Notes under the pieces: generated by a model
The model's database searches: none
Seen by the model: only the letters and a program-made list of their open reading frames with translations
What the model was told of the DNA's origin: nothing
Program-made: the position numbers and the translations under genes
Assembly: GCA_018806915.1 (NCBI GenBank)
Contig: JAGKQI010000093.1
Coordinates: 558,001-622,000, forward strand
DNA length: 64,000 bases
Reading direction: 5' to 3'
DNA from: Phytophthora colocasiae
Taxonomy: Eukaryota; Oomycota; Peronosporomycetes; Peronosporales; Peronosporaceae
Part shown: one piece after another, positions 43,816-55,812 of the stretch
How the letters are laid out: each line of letters starts with the position of its first letter
How positions within the stretch are numbered: the stretch's first letter is position 1

Positions 43816-46800
43816 TTACGGACGTTTACCGCGTGATGTTGGAGGGATTAACGACTCATTCCGGATGCTGACAAGCGACTGCTCCATCAGACTCGAGAGA
43901 TCTGCCATGGCAGTCGAAGCACGACGAGAGTGCGGGTACATCATACGGTATGAAGCATCGGAGTCCTCTTCAGTGCCGTGCGACGATGAGGACATGTGTA
44001 AGGCCCCTTTCGATGGTATCCCAGAGCCACTGTTCTTCGTCGCTAGCTTGGCTTTTCGCTTCCATTTGCTGGCCTGTAACACTCTCATTAATACTTGTGA
44101 TAATGTGTTGGAGATGTAAGATAGCCTTTACCGTTTCACGAAGCTCATCGGTCTCCTTGTCAAGCTTTTGCTGGGCTTCCTTCAACTCTTCTTCTGTCCG
44201 CTCTAACGTCATTTTCTACCGCAAAAGGTTCAATTATTTTCCAAGTTATACCGGCAATCTTGCATATCAAAATAACGTACCAGCTCCATCAGCTCGTTCT
44301 TAGCATGGCTAGTGGCTCGTCGTTCTGTTTCCATCGTAGCCCGCAATTGATTCAGCGCAGTCTACATGTGAAGTGGAAAACAAACACGTCAAATCTGCCC
44401 TGTCAACCGCAAAGGTTGTAAACAAACGTACCTCGTAATCCAGGTCAGATTTCATAATCGATCGATCGTGGCGCTGTTTTAGTTGCTCGATCCGCACATC
44501 ATACTCAGCACGGAGTTCTTGAAGCTCCTGCTCCTTTCGCTTCTGTAGAGTTTGTCGAAGTAGGTCCATTTCACGCAGCACAGTATCCTTTTCAAAACGA
44601 AGCAAGTTGTTCACTTCCTGCCACTGTGCTCTACTGTCCAGTAATTCCTTCTTTTCCGCTTCTTTCGCTGCTACATCCTGGTGTAGTGTAGATATCATTG
44701 CCTCGTTCGCCCCCCTCTCCCTTTTCACTGTTTGCACGGCACGAAGATACCACGGAAGGTGTGCGTCGAGATCATTACCCACAAAATTTGGGTCTTCCCA
44801 CAAAAACTTCAACGCCTTCTTCGCAACTTCCAATTCAGATACCAACGGAGCACTTACACCTTCCTTCGTGCTAACAGTTGCTTCGGCAATAGCCTTATGG
44901 ATAGCCTCTGCCTGCGTTTCTTGGAGTCGTACTGTCAGCTTCGTTAATTCATCAGAAAATTGTCGAAGATCCCAAGCGGCTTGGTCGTCGCTAAGGTCAG
45001 CCCTCTCATCGCTCTGCGCATTGTCAGTGAACTGTGAGCCACTTTGTGTCGCCAACGATGCAGCAAAAGTGCGATACTTTTGACACATAGCCTTCTGTGC
45101 CTTCAACAGACCATTCACCCGCTCCTTTTCACCCACTTCTTTCTGTATGGCAATGTGGGCAGTAGATAATTGTTCACGAAGCTGCGATTGCTCCACGAGT
45201 TGAAGTTTGTGCTCCTCTTCCAGCTTCTGAACAGTGCATTGTAACTCGGAACTTAAATCCACGTGAGTCACGAGCCGAGCCTCCACCTCTTCCAGCTCAC
45301 GAGATTTCTTTTCTAGTCTCTCTACGACTTGATCGTATTTCGTTTGATCATTCACGCGTTGACTGGAAAGCAGCTTATCCATCTCCTTGTCTTTTTGAGT
45401 CAAACGTTTCTTCCATTCTTGCTTGTCCTCCTTAGCTTTGTATCTCCACATCGTATCAGTTTCTTGCAGAAGATCTTTCGTGCGCTTCTTCCACTCTACT
45501 CCTGCCAAAGCGAGATCCTTCTGCAAGTGAACCCAGCTAACGTTCATTTCACTCTTGACGTCTTTGCGCACTTCCTTCCAATCTGATGCCAGTCGCTGGA
45601 GACTTTGGCGGCAGACGTTCAAACACTTTTCTCGTTCATTCCTAGTTTGTTCAGCAAGTTTTTCTGCCTTTAGTGCCCTCATTTCAGCACTTGCACGCTT
45701 CGTCCTCTCATTTTCCATAGCCTCATTTGCTGTATTTATTCGACTATTCATCGATTCCGAGAGGTTCTTGTGCATTCGCGATAAATCAGCAAACTCCTTT
45801 CGTTGCTGCAAGCTTTCAGTCTTCATTTTCTCCACTGTTGCCGTCAACGCATCTTTGGCAGTAGTTACCTCTCGTATTGTCAATTCCAGCTGGTTTGCCT
45901 TCGCTTCTTGGTCTGAACAGTCTCGTTTTGCCTCCTCAACTGTTTCCTGAAGTTTCCGTAGATGAGTATCATACTGTGAAGAAACGTTGCGCAGCTCACG
46001 GGTGTTTTCCTCCTCCACGGCTGACATTTCCGCCTCAAACTGGTTTTCTCGGGCTTGAATCTGATGTTCCAGTACTACAATCCGGTTTTGAAGTTCCTGA
46101 GTCGATTTTTCGCTTGACTCCACAGATGTGTCAAGGGAATTCTCAAGGTGAGCTGCAGCTTCTGTAAGTCGCGATATCTGCTCACGAAGATTCTCGTTCG
46201 TTTTCTGACAGCTAACAGCCACAGCCTCGCTCTCCTCTTTCCGTTGAACTGAAGCCTTGTATTGCTCCTCAAGTGAGTGGCACTTGCCTTGTAAATCCCT
46301 CACTACAGTGCGAAGTCTCCCGAGGTTCTCGTTAGCTTCCTCCAATCTCTGTACGACCGTTCTCTTACCATCTTTGGACTCTTCATACTCGTTTTTGAGA
46401 ACGACAAAAGCCTGACGCTCGCTCAGCAACTGCTCTTCGACTCGTTTCTTTTCAGCTCTTGCCTCTTCCAAAGACACCTCCAGTTTCTGGATACCCTTCC
46501 TAACGTTCACCATCGCTGCCCGAAATTCAGATTCTTTACGCTCTTGAAATTCTTGCATAAGTTTCTGCACTCGTTCTTCAGCTCGTAAAGCAGCTTGAGC
46601 TTCCGTTGCTTGTAGTTCAGCTTCATGTTGCCGGATTGGAATACTCTCAACGCTTTCTCCCTCTCCCTGTCGCTCTCGTACCGAGAATTTGTCACTCTTC
46701 CGACGGGATTTTGGAGCCACTCGGACCACTGCATTTCTCGAAACTTGCGAACCCTCTAACTCTTCGTCATCTGCAGAGCCAACATTTAAGACGACGACGC

Positions 46801-48780
46801 TAGGAGTAACGGTTGCTGGTGGTGGAGGAGGCACTATCTTTTTCGCCTCTTCTTGCCGCCGACGATCCTCGCGTTTTTCTTTATCGACCAAAGCTCTCTC
46901 ACGCTCCACCAGACGCCTCTCACGCTCATCAAACTCTTGCTGCAAGCGCTTTTGTGCCATTTGAAGAGATCTCTGCTCTTCTTTCCGCTCTTTTTCACGA
47001 GTTGCATCCTCTGATCGTTTCCTCCGTTCAAACTCTTCCTCCTCCTTTCGCTCGAGTTTTGCTTTCTCCCACTGTGCCGTTGCGGTGTTTGCTGTTTCCA
47101 GTGCCATTTGCCGAGCTTGAAGCAGTTCTGCTTGCTGGTTTTCCAGAGCACTGTCGTATTTCTCCTTCAACTCCTGGATCCTCGCGTCCTGTTTCGCAAC
47201 GAAGTCGTTTTGCCAACGCGTACGAGCCTCAAGTTCTTTCTCCTGAGCTCCTTGTCGACTTTGACGAGTGATTGCTTCTTGAAGCGAGGATATCTTACGT
47301 TCATACTTGTCTTTCATTTCACCAAGAACGTTTTCAAGATTAGCCAGCTTCTCCTGTTCCTTTTCCAGGGCATGTCTCCAATGAACAATCTCCTTTTCCA
47401 AGCCTCCAACTTGCTTCTCATGCCGCAGCTTTGATTCTACTTGCTGGGCATCTGCCGTCAGTGCACGTTCTTCAAGCGCTGAGATCTTCTTTTCAGCCTT
47501 GTTGAACGCTTCTTGCCTAAACTTCAGCTGGTCTATAGCTCGATTGACCTCAGCCTGCTTCGCTTTAACCGCATCTTGGGCTTGGCGACCAACATTGTCT
47601 AGTTGAGTTTGCAGTTGTTTCACTTGATCTTCGCCCTTCAAGGCAATTGCAGCCTTTTCTTTTGTCTGTTCATTCATGTACTGCTCCACCTGCACTCCAA
47701 ACTCTTCATACCTTCGTTTTAGATCTTCGTGGTCTTTTTGGGCGAGTGCAGCCATTTGTTGCTCGTGCGCGAGTTCCGACTCTAAACGTGCCAGCTTGCT
47801 CGGATAGTCTTCAGTCTGTAAGTGCTGTAGAGTTTGCGCTATCTCCCGAGTTTTGCCTTCTGACATGGACAGTAACTGTTTCAAATGGATTATCTCCTGG
47901 TTGCTCGCCTGTGTTTCTAGTTCCAGTTTCTACAACACAAACAGCAAAAAAAAACACTCAGTAAGTACATTGTCATATCATCCGTACACAAGTTCCAATC
48001 CGATAAGCCACTTACATTCTTCACCTCCTGCAACTCCTTCACACTCTGATCCAATTCAGTTCGAAATTCCAGCCCTTCGTTCTCTTTTTGCTGCAATTTT
48101 TCTTTCAGCGTTCCATTTTCCTGCTGCAACGTCTCCATCGTCTGGACACTCTGCTTGAGCATATTCACCTCTTTCCTCAAGGCGTCTCGTTCTTCAATTA
48201 CAACTCGACATCTCGCCTTAAAATCTCCCTCTCGCTTCTTCTGCTCCTGCAACTCATTCACTCTCACATCCAGCTGGTGGTGCAGACTTTGAATGTCTCG
48301 TTGGGCCAATTTCCATTGCCGCTGTGCGTCGCCTTCTCTCCTTTGCACCACGCGAAGCTTCTGCTGAGCTTCTCTTAAATCACTGGCTTGCCATGCAATC
48401 TGATCGCTCATCGCCTTGACATATCGCTCCCTTTCCCCATAGAAACACTCGTGAACGATCTCACCTAGTCTCGCACTCGCGTATTCATGAGTCAGCGCAT
48501 TCTCCTGCAGACAATGAATAGTGGAGTCCTCGTGCACCTGATTGACAGCCTCCTGCAGCTGAGTGGAGAGCGCTTCCAGTCGCTGCTCATAAGCATGCTG
48601 CAACGACGTATATCGCAGTCGAAACTTCTTCTCAATGGAGCGTTTAAGTTCTTTACGGGCAGAGGGATCTGACATTCTCGACAGGCTTTTGACTGACTTT
48701 GGACGGATCTTGTGGCCTCTAGAGGACGAGGGAGAGCTTGAACTTCCGTCTGAAGATGAAGAGGAGGCAGCAGAATCCAT
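43816..48780 (-). CDS. very long coiled-coil protein
   Basis: Exons 48780-48016, 47929-44432, 44361-44281, 44215-44132 and 44073-43816 are all phase 0 and give about 1561 aa. Apart from a Ser-rich head (residues 1-30), a Pro stretch (P-P-P-P-P-A-T near residue 610) and a Ser-rich tail, nearly every residue lies in heptad-like Glu/Lys/Gln/Leu-rich helix. No other domain is visible. Such proteins are typical of centrosome, basal body or Golgi tethers. The last intron (44131-44074, 58 bp, GTAAAG to TTACAG) is inferred: without splicing the frame stops at 43970 with a different tail. I cannot name an orthologue. Confidence 0.75.
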
Positions 48781-49070
48781 TGCTGCTGTCAGTTGTACGT
48801 GGAAACAGCTAGTTCCGTCGCAAGAAACGCAGGAAGAAGGTCATGCAGCAGCAGCTCTTGTGTTCTGCCTCTTCGTTTTTGAAATTGTTTCGATCTGATA
48901 GGATAAAATTAAAAAGTATAGGTTAGAGGGTCAAAAGAATACGATTCGTTAAAATTCTGCTGAGACGAGGCAGACACGTTGAAGTGGTTGAAGCTACGAT
49001 TTCATAGTGGTGGGGGTCCGCTTCACTTGCACGGCACGACCTACGGACTCAACAGCAAGCTACAAGGCGC

Positions 49071-50492
49071 CTAGTGGTCAGCCTTAATCACACGCGGGGC
49101 CGGGCGGTCGAAGAGGCTCGGGGCCTGACGGCCATCGTAGAACTTGACCAGCTTACGGGCCTCGTCAGCGACGGTGTTCGGGTTGAAGCCGAAGTGCTCC
49201 TTCAGCTGCGCAATGGTGGCCGAAGCACCGAAGCGGTCCAGGCCGAACTGAGCGTGCGAGTACGTGGACCAGCCGAAGGTGGCGGCGGCCTCCACACTCA
49301 GGGCAGGGATGCCCTCGCCGAGGACCTCCTTCTTGTACTCGATCGACTGCTCGTCGAACAAGTCGCGGCACGGCACCGACACGACGCGAACCTTGTAGTT
49401 GGTGAGCAGCTTGGCAGCGTCGATCGAAAGCGACACCTCCGAGCCAGAGGCAACCAGGACCAGGTCCGGCTCGCCCTCCAGCGACTCCACCTCGGCGCCA
49501 TTGGCGATGTTGGCAATGATGTAGGCACCCTTAGCCACGGCCTCAGCGGTCGACTTAGCAAGGTTGGGCAGGCCCTGGCGGGTCAGCGCAAGCACCGACG
49601 TCTTGTGCTGGTTCTCCACAGCGGCAATGTAGGCACCCACAGTCTCGTTACCGTCAGCAGGGCGGTACACGTACATGTTGGGCATGGCACGCAGCGACGC
49701 GTTCATCTCAATAGGCTGGTGGGTCGGGCCGTCCTCACCTAGGAAGATCGAGTCGTGCGTAGCGACGTAGATGATACCGAAGCGGGACAGAGCGCTCACA
49801 CGCACAGCACCCAGAGCGTAGCCAATGAAGTTGTAGAAAGTAGCGCAGAACGGACGCACACCGCCGTGAGCGAACAGACCGTTGGAGATAGCAGCCATAC
49901 CGTGCTCACGCACACCGAAGCGGATGTAGCGGCCAATTGGGGTGTCCTTCTGGAAGTCACCCGACATGGACAGGTGCGTCAGGTTGGACGGGGTCAGATC
50001 GGCCGAACCGCCCACAATCTCGGGCAGAGCCGTAGCAACGGCGTTCAGAGCAATCTCAGAGTACTGGCGGGTGGCCTTGCCGGCGTCCGCGGGCGTGTAC
50101 TTGGGCATGTTCTTCTTCCAGTCAGCCGGCAGCTTGCCCTCCATACGGCGCGTAAACTCAGCGGCCTCCTTGGGGTACTTCTCCGTGTACTTGGCGAACA
50201 GCTCGTTCCACTTGCTCTCGTGTTCAGCGCCCGAGACGGTCTTGTCGTAGTACTTCTTGACCTGCTCCGGGACGAAGAAAGACTCCTCACCCTTGAGGCC
50301 GAACTTCTCCTTGGTGGCCGACAGATCATCGGGCTTCAGCGGAGCACCGTGCACCGAGTGGGTGTTCTCAAGCTTGGAGCCGAGACCGATGGTGGTGTGG
50401 ATCTTGATGAGCGAAGGCTTGTCCGTCACCGTCTTAGCCGTCTCCACAGCCTTCTGGATGGCGGCGTGGTCGTAGTTACCGTCCTCAACGAC

Positions 50493-50525
<33 letters not shown>

Positions 50526-51158
50526 CTGCACGTCCTCAGTGAACGAGATGTCGGTGCTGCCATCAATGGTGATCTTGTTGTCATCGTACAGAACGATGAG
50601 CTTGCCCAGACCCAAGTGTCCAGCCAGCGACGAGGTCTCCGAGGAGACACCCTCCTGCAGGCAGCCGTCGCCGCAGATGACGTACGTGTAGTGGTCAACG
50701 ATGTCAAGACCGTCCTTGTTGAACTCAGCAGCCAGGTGCTTCTCAGCAATGGCAAGACCCACAGCGTTAGAGATACCCTGACCCAGCGGGCCCGTGGACA
50801 CCTCAACACCGGGGGTCTGGAAGTTCTCCGGGTGGCCGGGGGCCTTGGATCCCCACTGACGGAATTTTTTGAGCTCGTCGATAGGCAGGTCGTAGCCAGT
50901 CAAGTGCAGCATACTGTACTGCAGCGCACAGGCGTGGCCGTTCGACAGCACAAAGCGGTCACGGTTGCTCCACTTAGGGTTCTTCGGGTTGAACTTCATG
51001 GTGTTGCCGAAGAGCACGTGAGCCATGGGGGCACAGCCCATGGGGGCTCCAGGGTGGCCAGACTTGCCGGCGCTGGGCTGGTCAGCCGACAGCATGCGAA
51101 TCGTGTTGATGCACAGCTCCTCGCCGATGCGCGGCTTCTTGTCCACGTGGTCAGCCAT
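49071..51158 (-). CDS. transketolase
   Basis: 695 aa in one exon, full length for the family. It transfers two-carbon ketol units between sugar phosphates in the pentose phosphate pathway using thiamine diphosphate. Residues 33-45 (S-G-H-P-G-A-P-M-G) and G-D-G-C-L-Q-E-G with a following D-D-N-K-I (about 158-195) form the thiamine site. R-E-H-G-M-A and F-C-A-T-F-Y-N-F lie in the middle domain, and L-T-R-Q-G-L-P in the C-terminal half. There is no plastid or mitochondrial presequence, so it is cytosolic. Strongly GC-biased third positions, unlike neighbouring genes, indicate high expression and explain the long open antisense frame. Confidence 0.97.
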
Positions 51159-51217
51159 GGCTACAGGTTACAAAGGGGATGAGAAAGAGAAGAGAGGATC
51201 GCTTGAGCCCCACGGAG

Positions 51218-51237
51218 AGAATCCGGAAATGACATGC
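51218..51237 (-). promoter_or_regulatory. possible oomycete initiator (Inr) of transketolase
   Basis: On the minus strand the stretch reads TCATTTCCGGATTCT, close to the oomycete core promoter consensus TCATTYYNCAWTTT. It is about 65 bp before the ATG, a usual distance for a transcription start in these organisms. An ATTGG (CCAAT inverse) lies further upstream near 51312. Confidence 0.4.
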
Positions 51238-51339
51238 CGTTGTTGGACCGCAAGGATCCAAGCAAACTGCGTCAGCGGTTTCGATTTCCCTGTTGAAATC
51301 GATATGCTTTTAATTGGTCGGAGGGAGTTTTAGCTAATC

Positions 51340-52081
51340 AAAATGACATGATTTGGGCCCCATAATCGGACGCGAGATCCGATAAAACCGGTGCAACATG
51401 AAGGCAAGCGCTGTGTAACCTGGGACACCGTCGATGCGATGACGCAATGCATTGGCCACGTCGGCGATCGGCTTGTTGCTAATCGAGCACCTGCCGGGAT
51501 GGCTCTGCTGTAACAGCAAGATCAAATGCTTCTTGTTGGCCTAAAGCATCGATGTCTATTGAAGATTTCCAGCCTGTAGAGCTTTATCCGTTGGAAATGC
51601 GGTACGATAAGTGCAAACAGCATTGGCCACGTGAACATTGGTCGTCGCATACCGTACGTAGCCTCAACTGCTTCAGGTCACGAGCCAGCAGCAAGGTACA
51701 ATGTGAATTTCTTGCGAGTCTCGACGGGATCTCTTCAGGAACCCCCCCCCCCCCGTAAAGTTGTAACACCGTCCGAGGCGGATAAGCTGTGGTCATACTG
51801 CTACAAATGATCTTGCAATGCAGGCCGGTGATGTTTGAAGCCACCCAAGACAATCATAACGCTGTGAGCAAAGCACGCTTACAGCGTTTAGGTTACACAA
51901 TATCGGATTTAATTGATAAAGGTAATCAAATCAGAGAAATCTCTTCCACTTTGAACTCAATCTATTGTTGGCTACTTGAATTAATTTTCCCAGTATATGT
52001 AAAGTTGGTGAACAATGCACTTTACTAAGCCAAATTAAACGTACACCACTGCCAATCGCCATCCAAAAACTACAGTAGACG
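51340..52081. other. intergenic stretch with transposon-like scraps
   Basis: About 740 bp. A minus-strand frame at 51334-51525 has protein-like composition (P-I-A-D-V-A-N-A-L-R-H) but no domain I know. A run of C residues sits near 51741. I see no complete gene. Confidence 0.3.
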
Positions 52082-52758
52082 ATGACACTGGAGAAGCACA
52101 CTTACGCTCTGTTCAGCAACCGGTGAGGTCTCGGATGTCTTACCACTGTTGATGCAATCCATCTAACCATTGGTACTGCAGGACGCTCCACGTGGGGTAC
52201 TACACGGACGTGCAGAACAGCCCTGCGCTACACCAAGGTCTACTGGACAAGAAGTTCGATGTGGCGCTGATCAATGCGAACCTGGTATCCTGCTGGCAAT
52301 AACTACGTGTTCTTCTGGATGTATTAGTGCTAATACTTTACTGTTTGCTGGTGATTTTTTTCCAGATTGCCGGCCCGTTCCAGGTGCATGCGGCAGCTTC
52401 TCGCGCTCTGCAGTGCGATGCGTCCAGCCGCTTGACCACGCGCAGTCTGCACGCTGAGCTCGTCTTCAACATGTCTGGATCGCGCAATGTGTCCGAGTCT
52501 TTCAAGCGCTTCGGTGTTAGCGACAAAACCACGTCACTAGTGATCTGCGTGTTTGATGCGGACGAGGCGGCGCTGAAGGAGGTGGAGACACTGGTGGAAG
52601 GCATGCAAGTACCTTTTGAAGAGCTCGGAACGCATTTGACGGAAGGAGACATCGCACTCATCAAGAAGTTCTACAAGATCTCCGAGCAGGAACTCACGCA
52701 GTCGTCACTTGTGGACGCTGCCACTTGCAGAATAGCAACCAAAAGCTGTAGCAAGTAA
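52082..52758 (+). CDS. CGI121: Cgi121/TPRKB-type KEOPS complex subunit
   Basis: Exons 52082-52122, 52182-52284 and 52366-52758 give 178 aa, the size of the family. Key stretches are D-V-A-L-I-N-A-N-L-I, then H-A-A-A-S-R-A-L, the family signature T-R-S-L-H-A-E-L-V-F-N-M-S, and S-F-K-R-F-G-V-S-D-K-T. KEOPS makes the t6A modification of tRNAs that read ANN codons, and Cgi121 binds the Bud32 kinase and tRNA. It lies at the edge of the gene island; the transposon nest starts about 200 bp downstream. Confidence 0.82.
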
Positions 52759-53543
52759 GACGCCATCAGCAGCATCGACAGTAAAACAATACTCCACAAG
52801 AAAATAAATCTGGCGAGCAGCAAGAGAGAAAATCACCACCTACCACATCCTGCGCCACATTTATAATGCGGAAAGCTCTTGATCCTATCGATCAGTATCG
52901 GGCGTCAAAACCTCCACCCACCCCATCGTACGATTACTGTGGGAGTCAACAAACTTCATCACATACTGTGAGGTTCTGCCCACCAGAGAGGAGGATGAAG
53001 ATGCGAGTGCTTGCGTTTCTGTAACGTGATTTCGTCGGACCAGTTGCATTAAATTGGAGTCAAGTGAATGCATGGAAATACGATAACGAGCCGCGAGGAA
53101 TTGCTGTGTGTTTTTAGCGTGCTCATGGTCTCTTCCCGAGATCGTTTGTCGGTAGATTATTGAGACCCGACGCAATTGTCCCAGGGTTAGCTTTCGCTAT
53201 TATAACTGTATGAGAGGAGTTTCGCGCACGGCATCTGAGACCGCTCACATCGATAATATCGATGTACACATATTATGTGTACGACAAGATTCGTAACTTG
53301 AAAGCAAGAGAATATCGTATGCAGCAGAGACAGTTGACGCGTTTCATTGAGTATAAGTAGTGTACTCCGCCAACATGTTTGCTAGAATTACTACACACTA
53401 ACTTACTGTTAGTGCTGTTAGCAAACGTGTTACCCTGTTTGTTGTGGACTTCCTATATAACTACAGTGCTACTATGTATAGTAGTATTGTCCTGCGCAGC
53501 CGATGCGTCGCTGCTTTCAGTAGCTTCGTCTTCCAGTCTTCAA

Positions 53544-53801
53544 TCACGTATCGAGCAGAGCGAAGTTTGTATAGAGAAACACTAACTTCTCCACTTTGTC
53601 TGCTGTCAAACGATTGCGGCGTTTAGACCACACGAAAGCAAAGGCACTCCAAACACGTTCTGCAGCAGCAGAAGAGATAGGAACCGTAAAGAGTCTCGTT
53701 GCAATTGGAGCCAAGAGCAGGAATTCAGTCACACCATGATCTAGCCAGTATTCCAGTGCGTCCATATCCTTGTAGAGCTCCATTTGGGTTGTAGAACACA
53801 T
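53544..53801 (-). pseudogene. hAT transposase C-terminal dimerisation fragment
   Basis: An 85-codon frame contains P-I-S-S-A-A-A-E-R-V-W-S-A-F and L-V-F-L-Y-T-N, the conserved C-terminal hATC motif. The BED finger and the catalytic core are absent, so it cannot be a working transposase. Confidence 0.65.
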
Positions 53802-54132
53802 TTTGATAAACTGAGCAAGTTCTATCTTGCACTGAGAAGCAGTGCTTTCACTGTCACGGCCTTCTTGGAGGGTGTCGACGGAGAGAGCATCTCAAATCAC
53901 CTGGTCGCGGTCTTTACGAAGGTGACCTCGTTGTTTAAAAAAGTAAACTGGGAGACGAACGAGGGCGGTTGGCGCTTCGATAGCCAACCGATCATTGTCA
54001 TCTGACCGCCAACGATATCTGAAGCAGCTGGAAAGGGCTCGGTCTTTGATACCGGTAGCACGAATCTAGTCGCGACAGAAAGCTTCAACATTAACCCCTC
54101 GGTTCCCAAGAAATATACACCATAACACGATA

Positions 54133-55522
54133 CAGATTTGGACGGAAAGATGTGACGCGTTAGGTTTTTCTTTTGTATAGCGATGGGTACGGACACAAAT
54201 GTGTGACGCTTGTAGCCATTTTAGATATATAGCCAATCCGATTACGTCAAATATAATCGAGACATGCACAATAAAATGAACCTTGGGGCAAATAAATAGT
54301 CGCATAATAGTGACTTCTATTTTTTGATAAAGTGACGAGGGTTCAATTCCCCCCATGGCCAAAATGGTAAAGTTAATCACTGACGAGTGACCTTGGTGCC
54401 AGGGTTCCAAGGCAACAGACTGTTGACGTCCCCTGTCCTAATTGGTCTACAATCCAGCTTTATGCCAAGCTCTCTTTATGCTACTTTCACTGACGGCGTC
54501 CCATGCGGCAATCACTCGCTCAACGAGGAGCTTTCGTTTCTCGGGAGCTGAAAGACGCTGAAGCTTTAGAAGACGTTCACGGAGTGGCAGATTGCTCCTT
54601 GATCCAATCATGGTAAGCTCGTAGGATAGTGTTAGGGCGCGTAGCTTCTGCTTAAAGGGCCCCATAACTCCAACATCAAGAGGCTGGAGAACAGAAGTCG
54701 TGTTTTTCGGTAGTGGGACGACCTCGGTGCCCCAAGCAGCCAGCGCCTCCTGGGCCTCCATACTAACGTGACACTTAAGATTGTCGACGTAGAGCGCAAG
54801 AGGGCCAGGAGAGCTTAGGGCGGATGATTCGGCGGATCGTTCGGCAGCGGGGCTTTTCATTTAGACGCCCTTCCGAGTCTATCTTGTCGACAATAGACCT
54901 TGAAGCAGAGCAGCCTCATAATTTTGTTTTAGGTATTCTCTTGTGAAGGTACCGTATTCTTCTCGAAGAAACGCCAGTACATGAGAGGTTTTTAGCGGAA
55001 AGTCATCTCTTCGCATGGCTTTGATCCACTGTACGAGCTCGTCGCAATGAGGAAACAAATTGTTTCTTCCCTGCCCCCCCAACGTACACTTAGATCGTCT
55101 ATTGTTGCTGCACGCCTCCCTTATTTCAGCTTCTTGCTTTGTCCATCGATGCACCGCTGTCCTCGACTTGATACCGTGTAGCCTCGCGGCATGGGTAATT
55201 TTAATGCCAGCATTGATATCTTCTAGCACTTTAAGTTTAAGTGCGTTGGAATAGGCATTCCGACGGTCCCGATGGATCATGCACTCATCATCTATGTCAT
55301 TGTCCTCCTCGCTTGAGTCGCTCCCAACTGTGCTATCGTCACACATTCCCCACGTTCGCAAGCGGGTAGCGTCTGTGGTCTCCATTTCGATTCTAATTTT
55401 GAGTGGCTTGAGAGGGTTTGCCTGCGCAGTGATTTCATTGGATATAAAATTTGTATACTGCCTTTTTAAAAAACCTAATGTGTCGCTGTTTAGTGTCCGT
55501 CGCATCTTTCCGTCCAAATCTG
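54133..55522. mobile_element. pogo-like element nested in PiggyBac element C
   Basis: Inverted ends CAGATTTGGACGGAAAGATG at 54133 and its inverse ending at 55522 are flanked by TA on both sides, as expected for Tc1/mariner/pogo. It sits 38 bp inside the left end of element C and holds a deleted pogo transposase. Confidence 0.75.
54447..55388 (-). pseudogene. pogo-like transposase with deleted middle
   Basis: The first frame (from about 55388, METTDATRLRTW) has a psq/CENP-B DNA-binding region: A-Y-S-N-A-L-K-L-K-V, then S-R-T-A-V-H-R-W and a second HTH near C-D-E-L-V-Q-W. It stops at 54879. The second frame (54860-54447) has the second half of the DDE_1 domain: Y-V-D-N-L-K-C-H and N-T-T-S-V-L-Q-P-L-D. 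The first catalytic Asp region is missing, so the element depends on another copy for movement. The frame also opens upstream inside the terminal repeat, but the later Met is the more likely start. Confidence 0.7.
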
Positions 55523-55812
55523 TAATGGACGTCGTAAGTACACCATACGCACATTACTTCGAGTTTGTAAGAAGCATAGCCACGACATGAAGATCGGTGT
55601 ATTAATTTTCAAAAGGTTTTATTTTCAATGTCGTCAAATATACACCTTTGTCCATCACATTGAGTCCTCAATGTCGTAACTTCCCGCCACTACTTCAGAT
55701 CAGACAGGAACATAACTGCAGAATATGGCAACAAAAGGTACACCAATTCAAGGAAGGGTGCATTACAACTCGACACTACCTAACACTCATCAATTGACAC
55801 GCAGGCCTCCTG

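Noticed and set aside
49755..51182. A 475-codon open frame on the plus strand opposite transketolase
   Set aside because: It is the antisense shadow of a GC-biased, highly expressed gene. It has no domain and disappears with the codon bias of transketolase as explanation.
53544..53801. A small host gene
   Set aside because: The frame matches only the hAT dimerisation domain and lies inside a hAT element with proper ends.
54325..54360. tRNA-like T-arm (GAGGGTTCAATTCCC) followed by CCATGGCCA
   Set aside because: No D-arm, anticodon arm or 5' acceptor half is found upstream. It may be a chance match or a SINE scrap.
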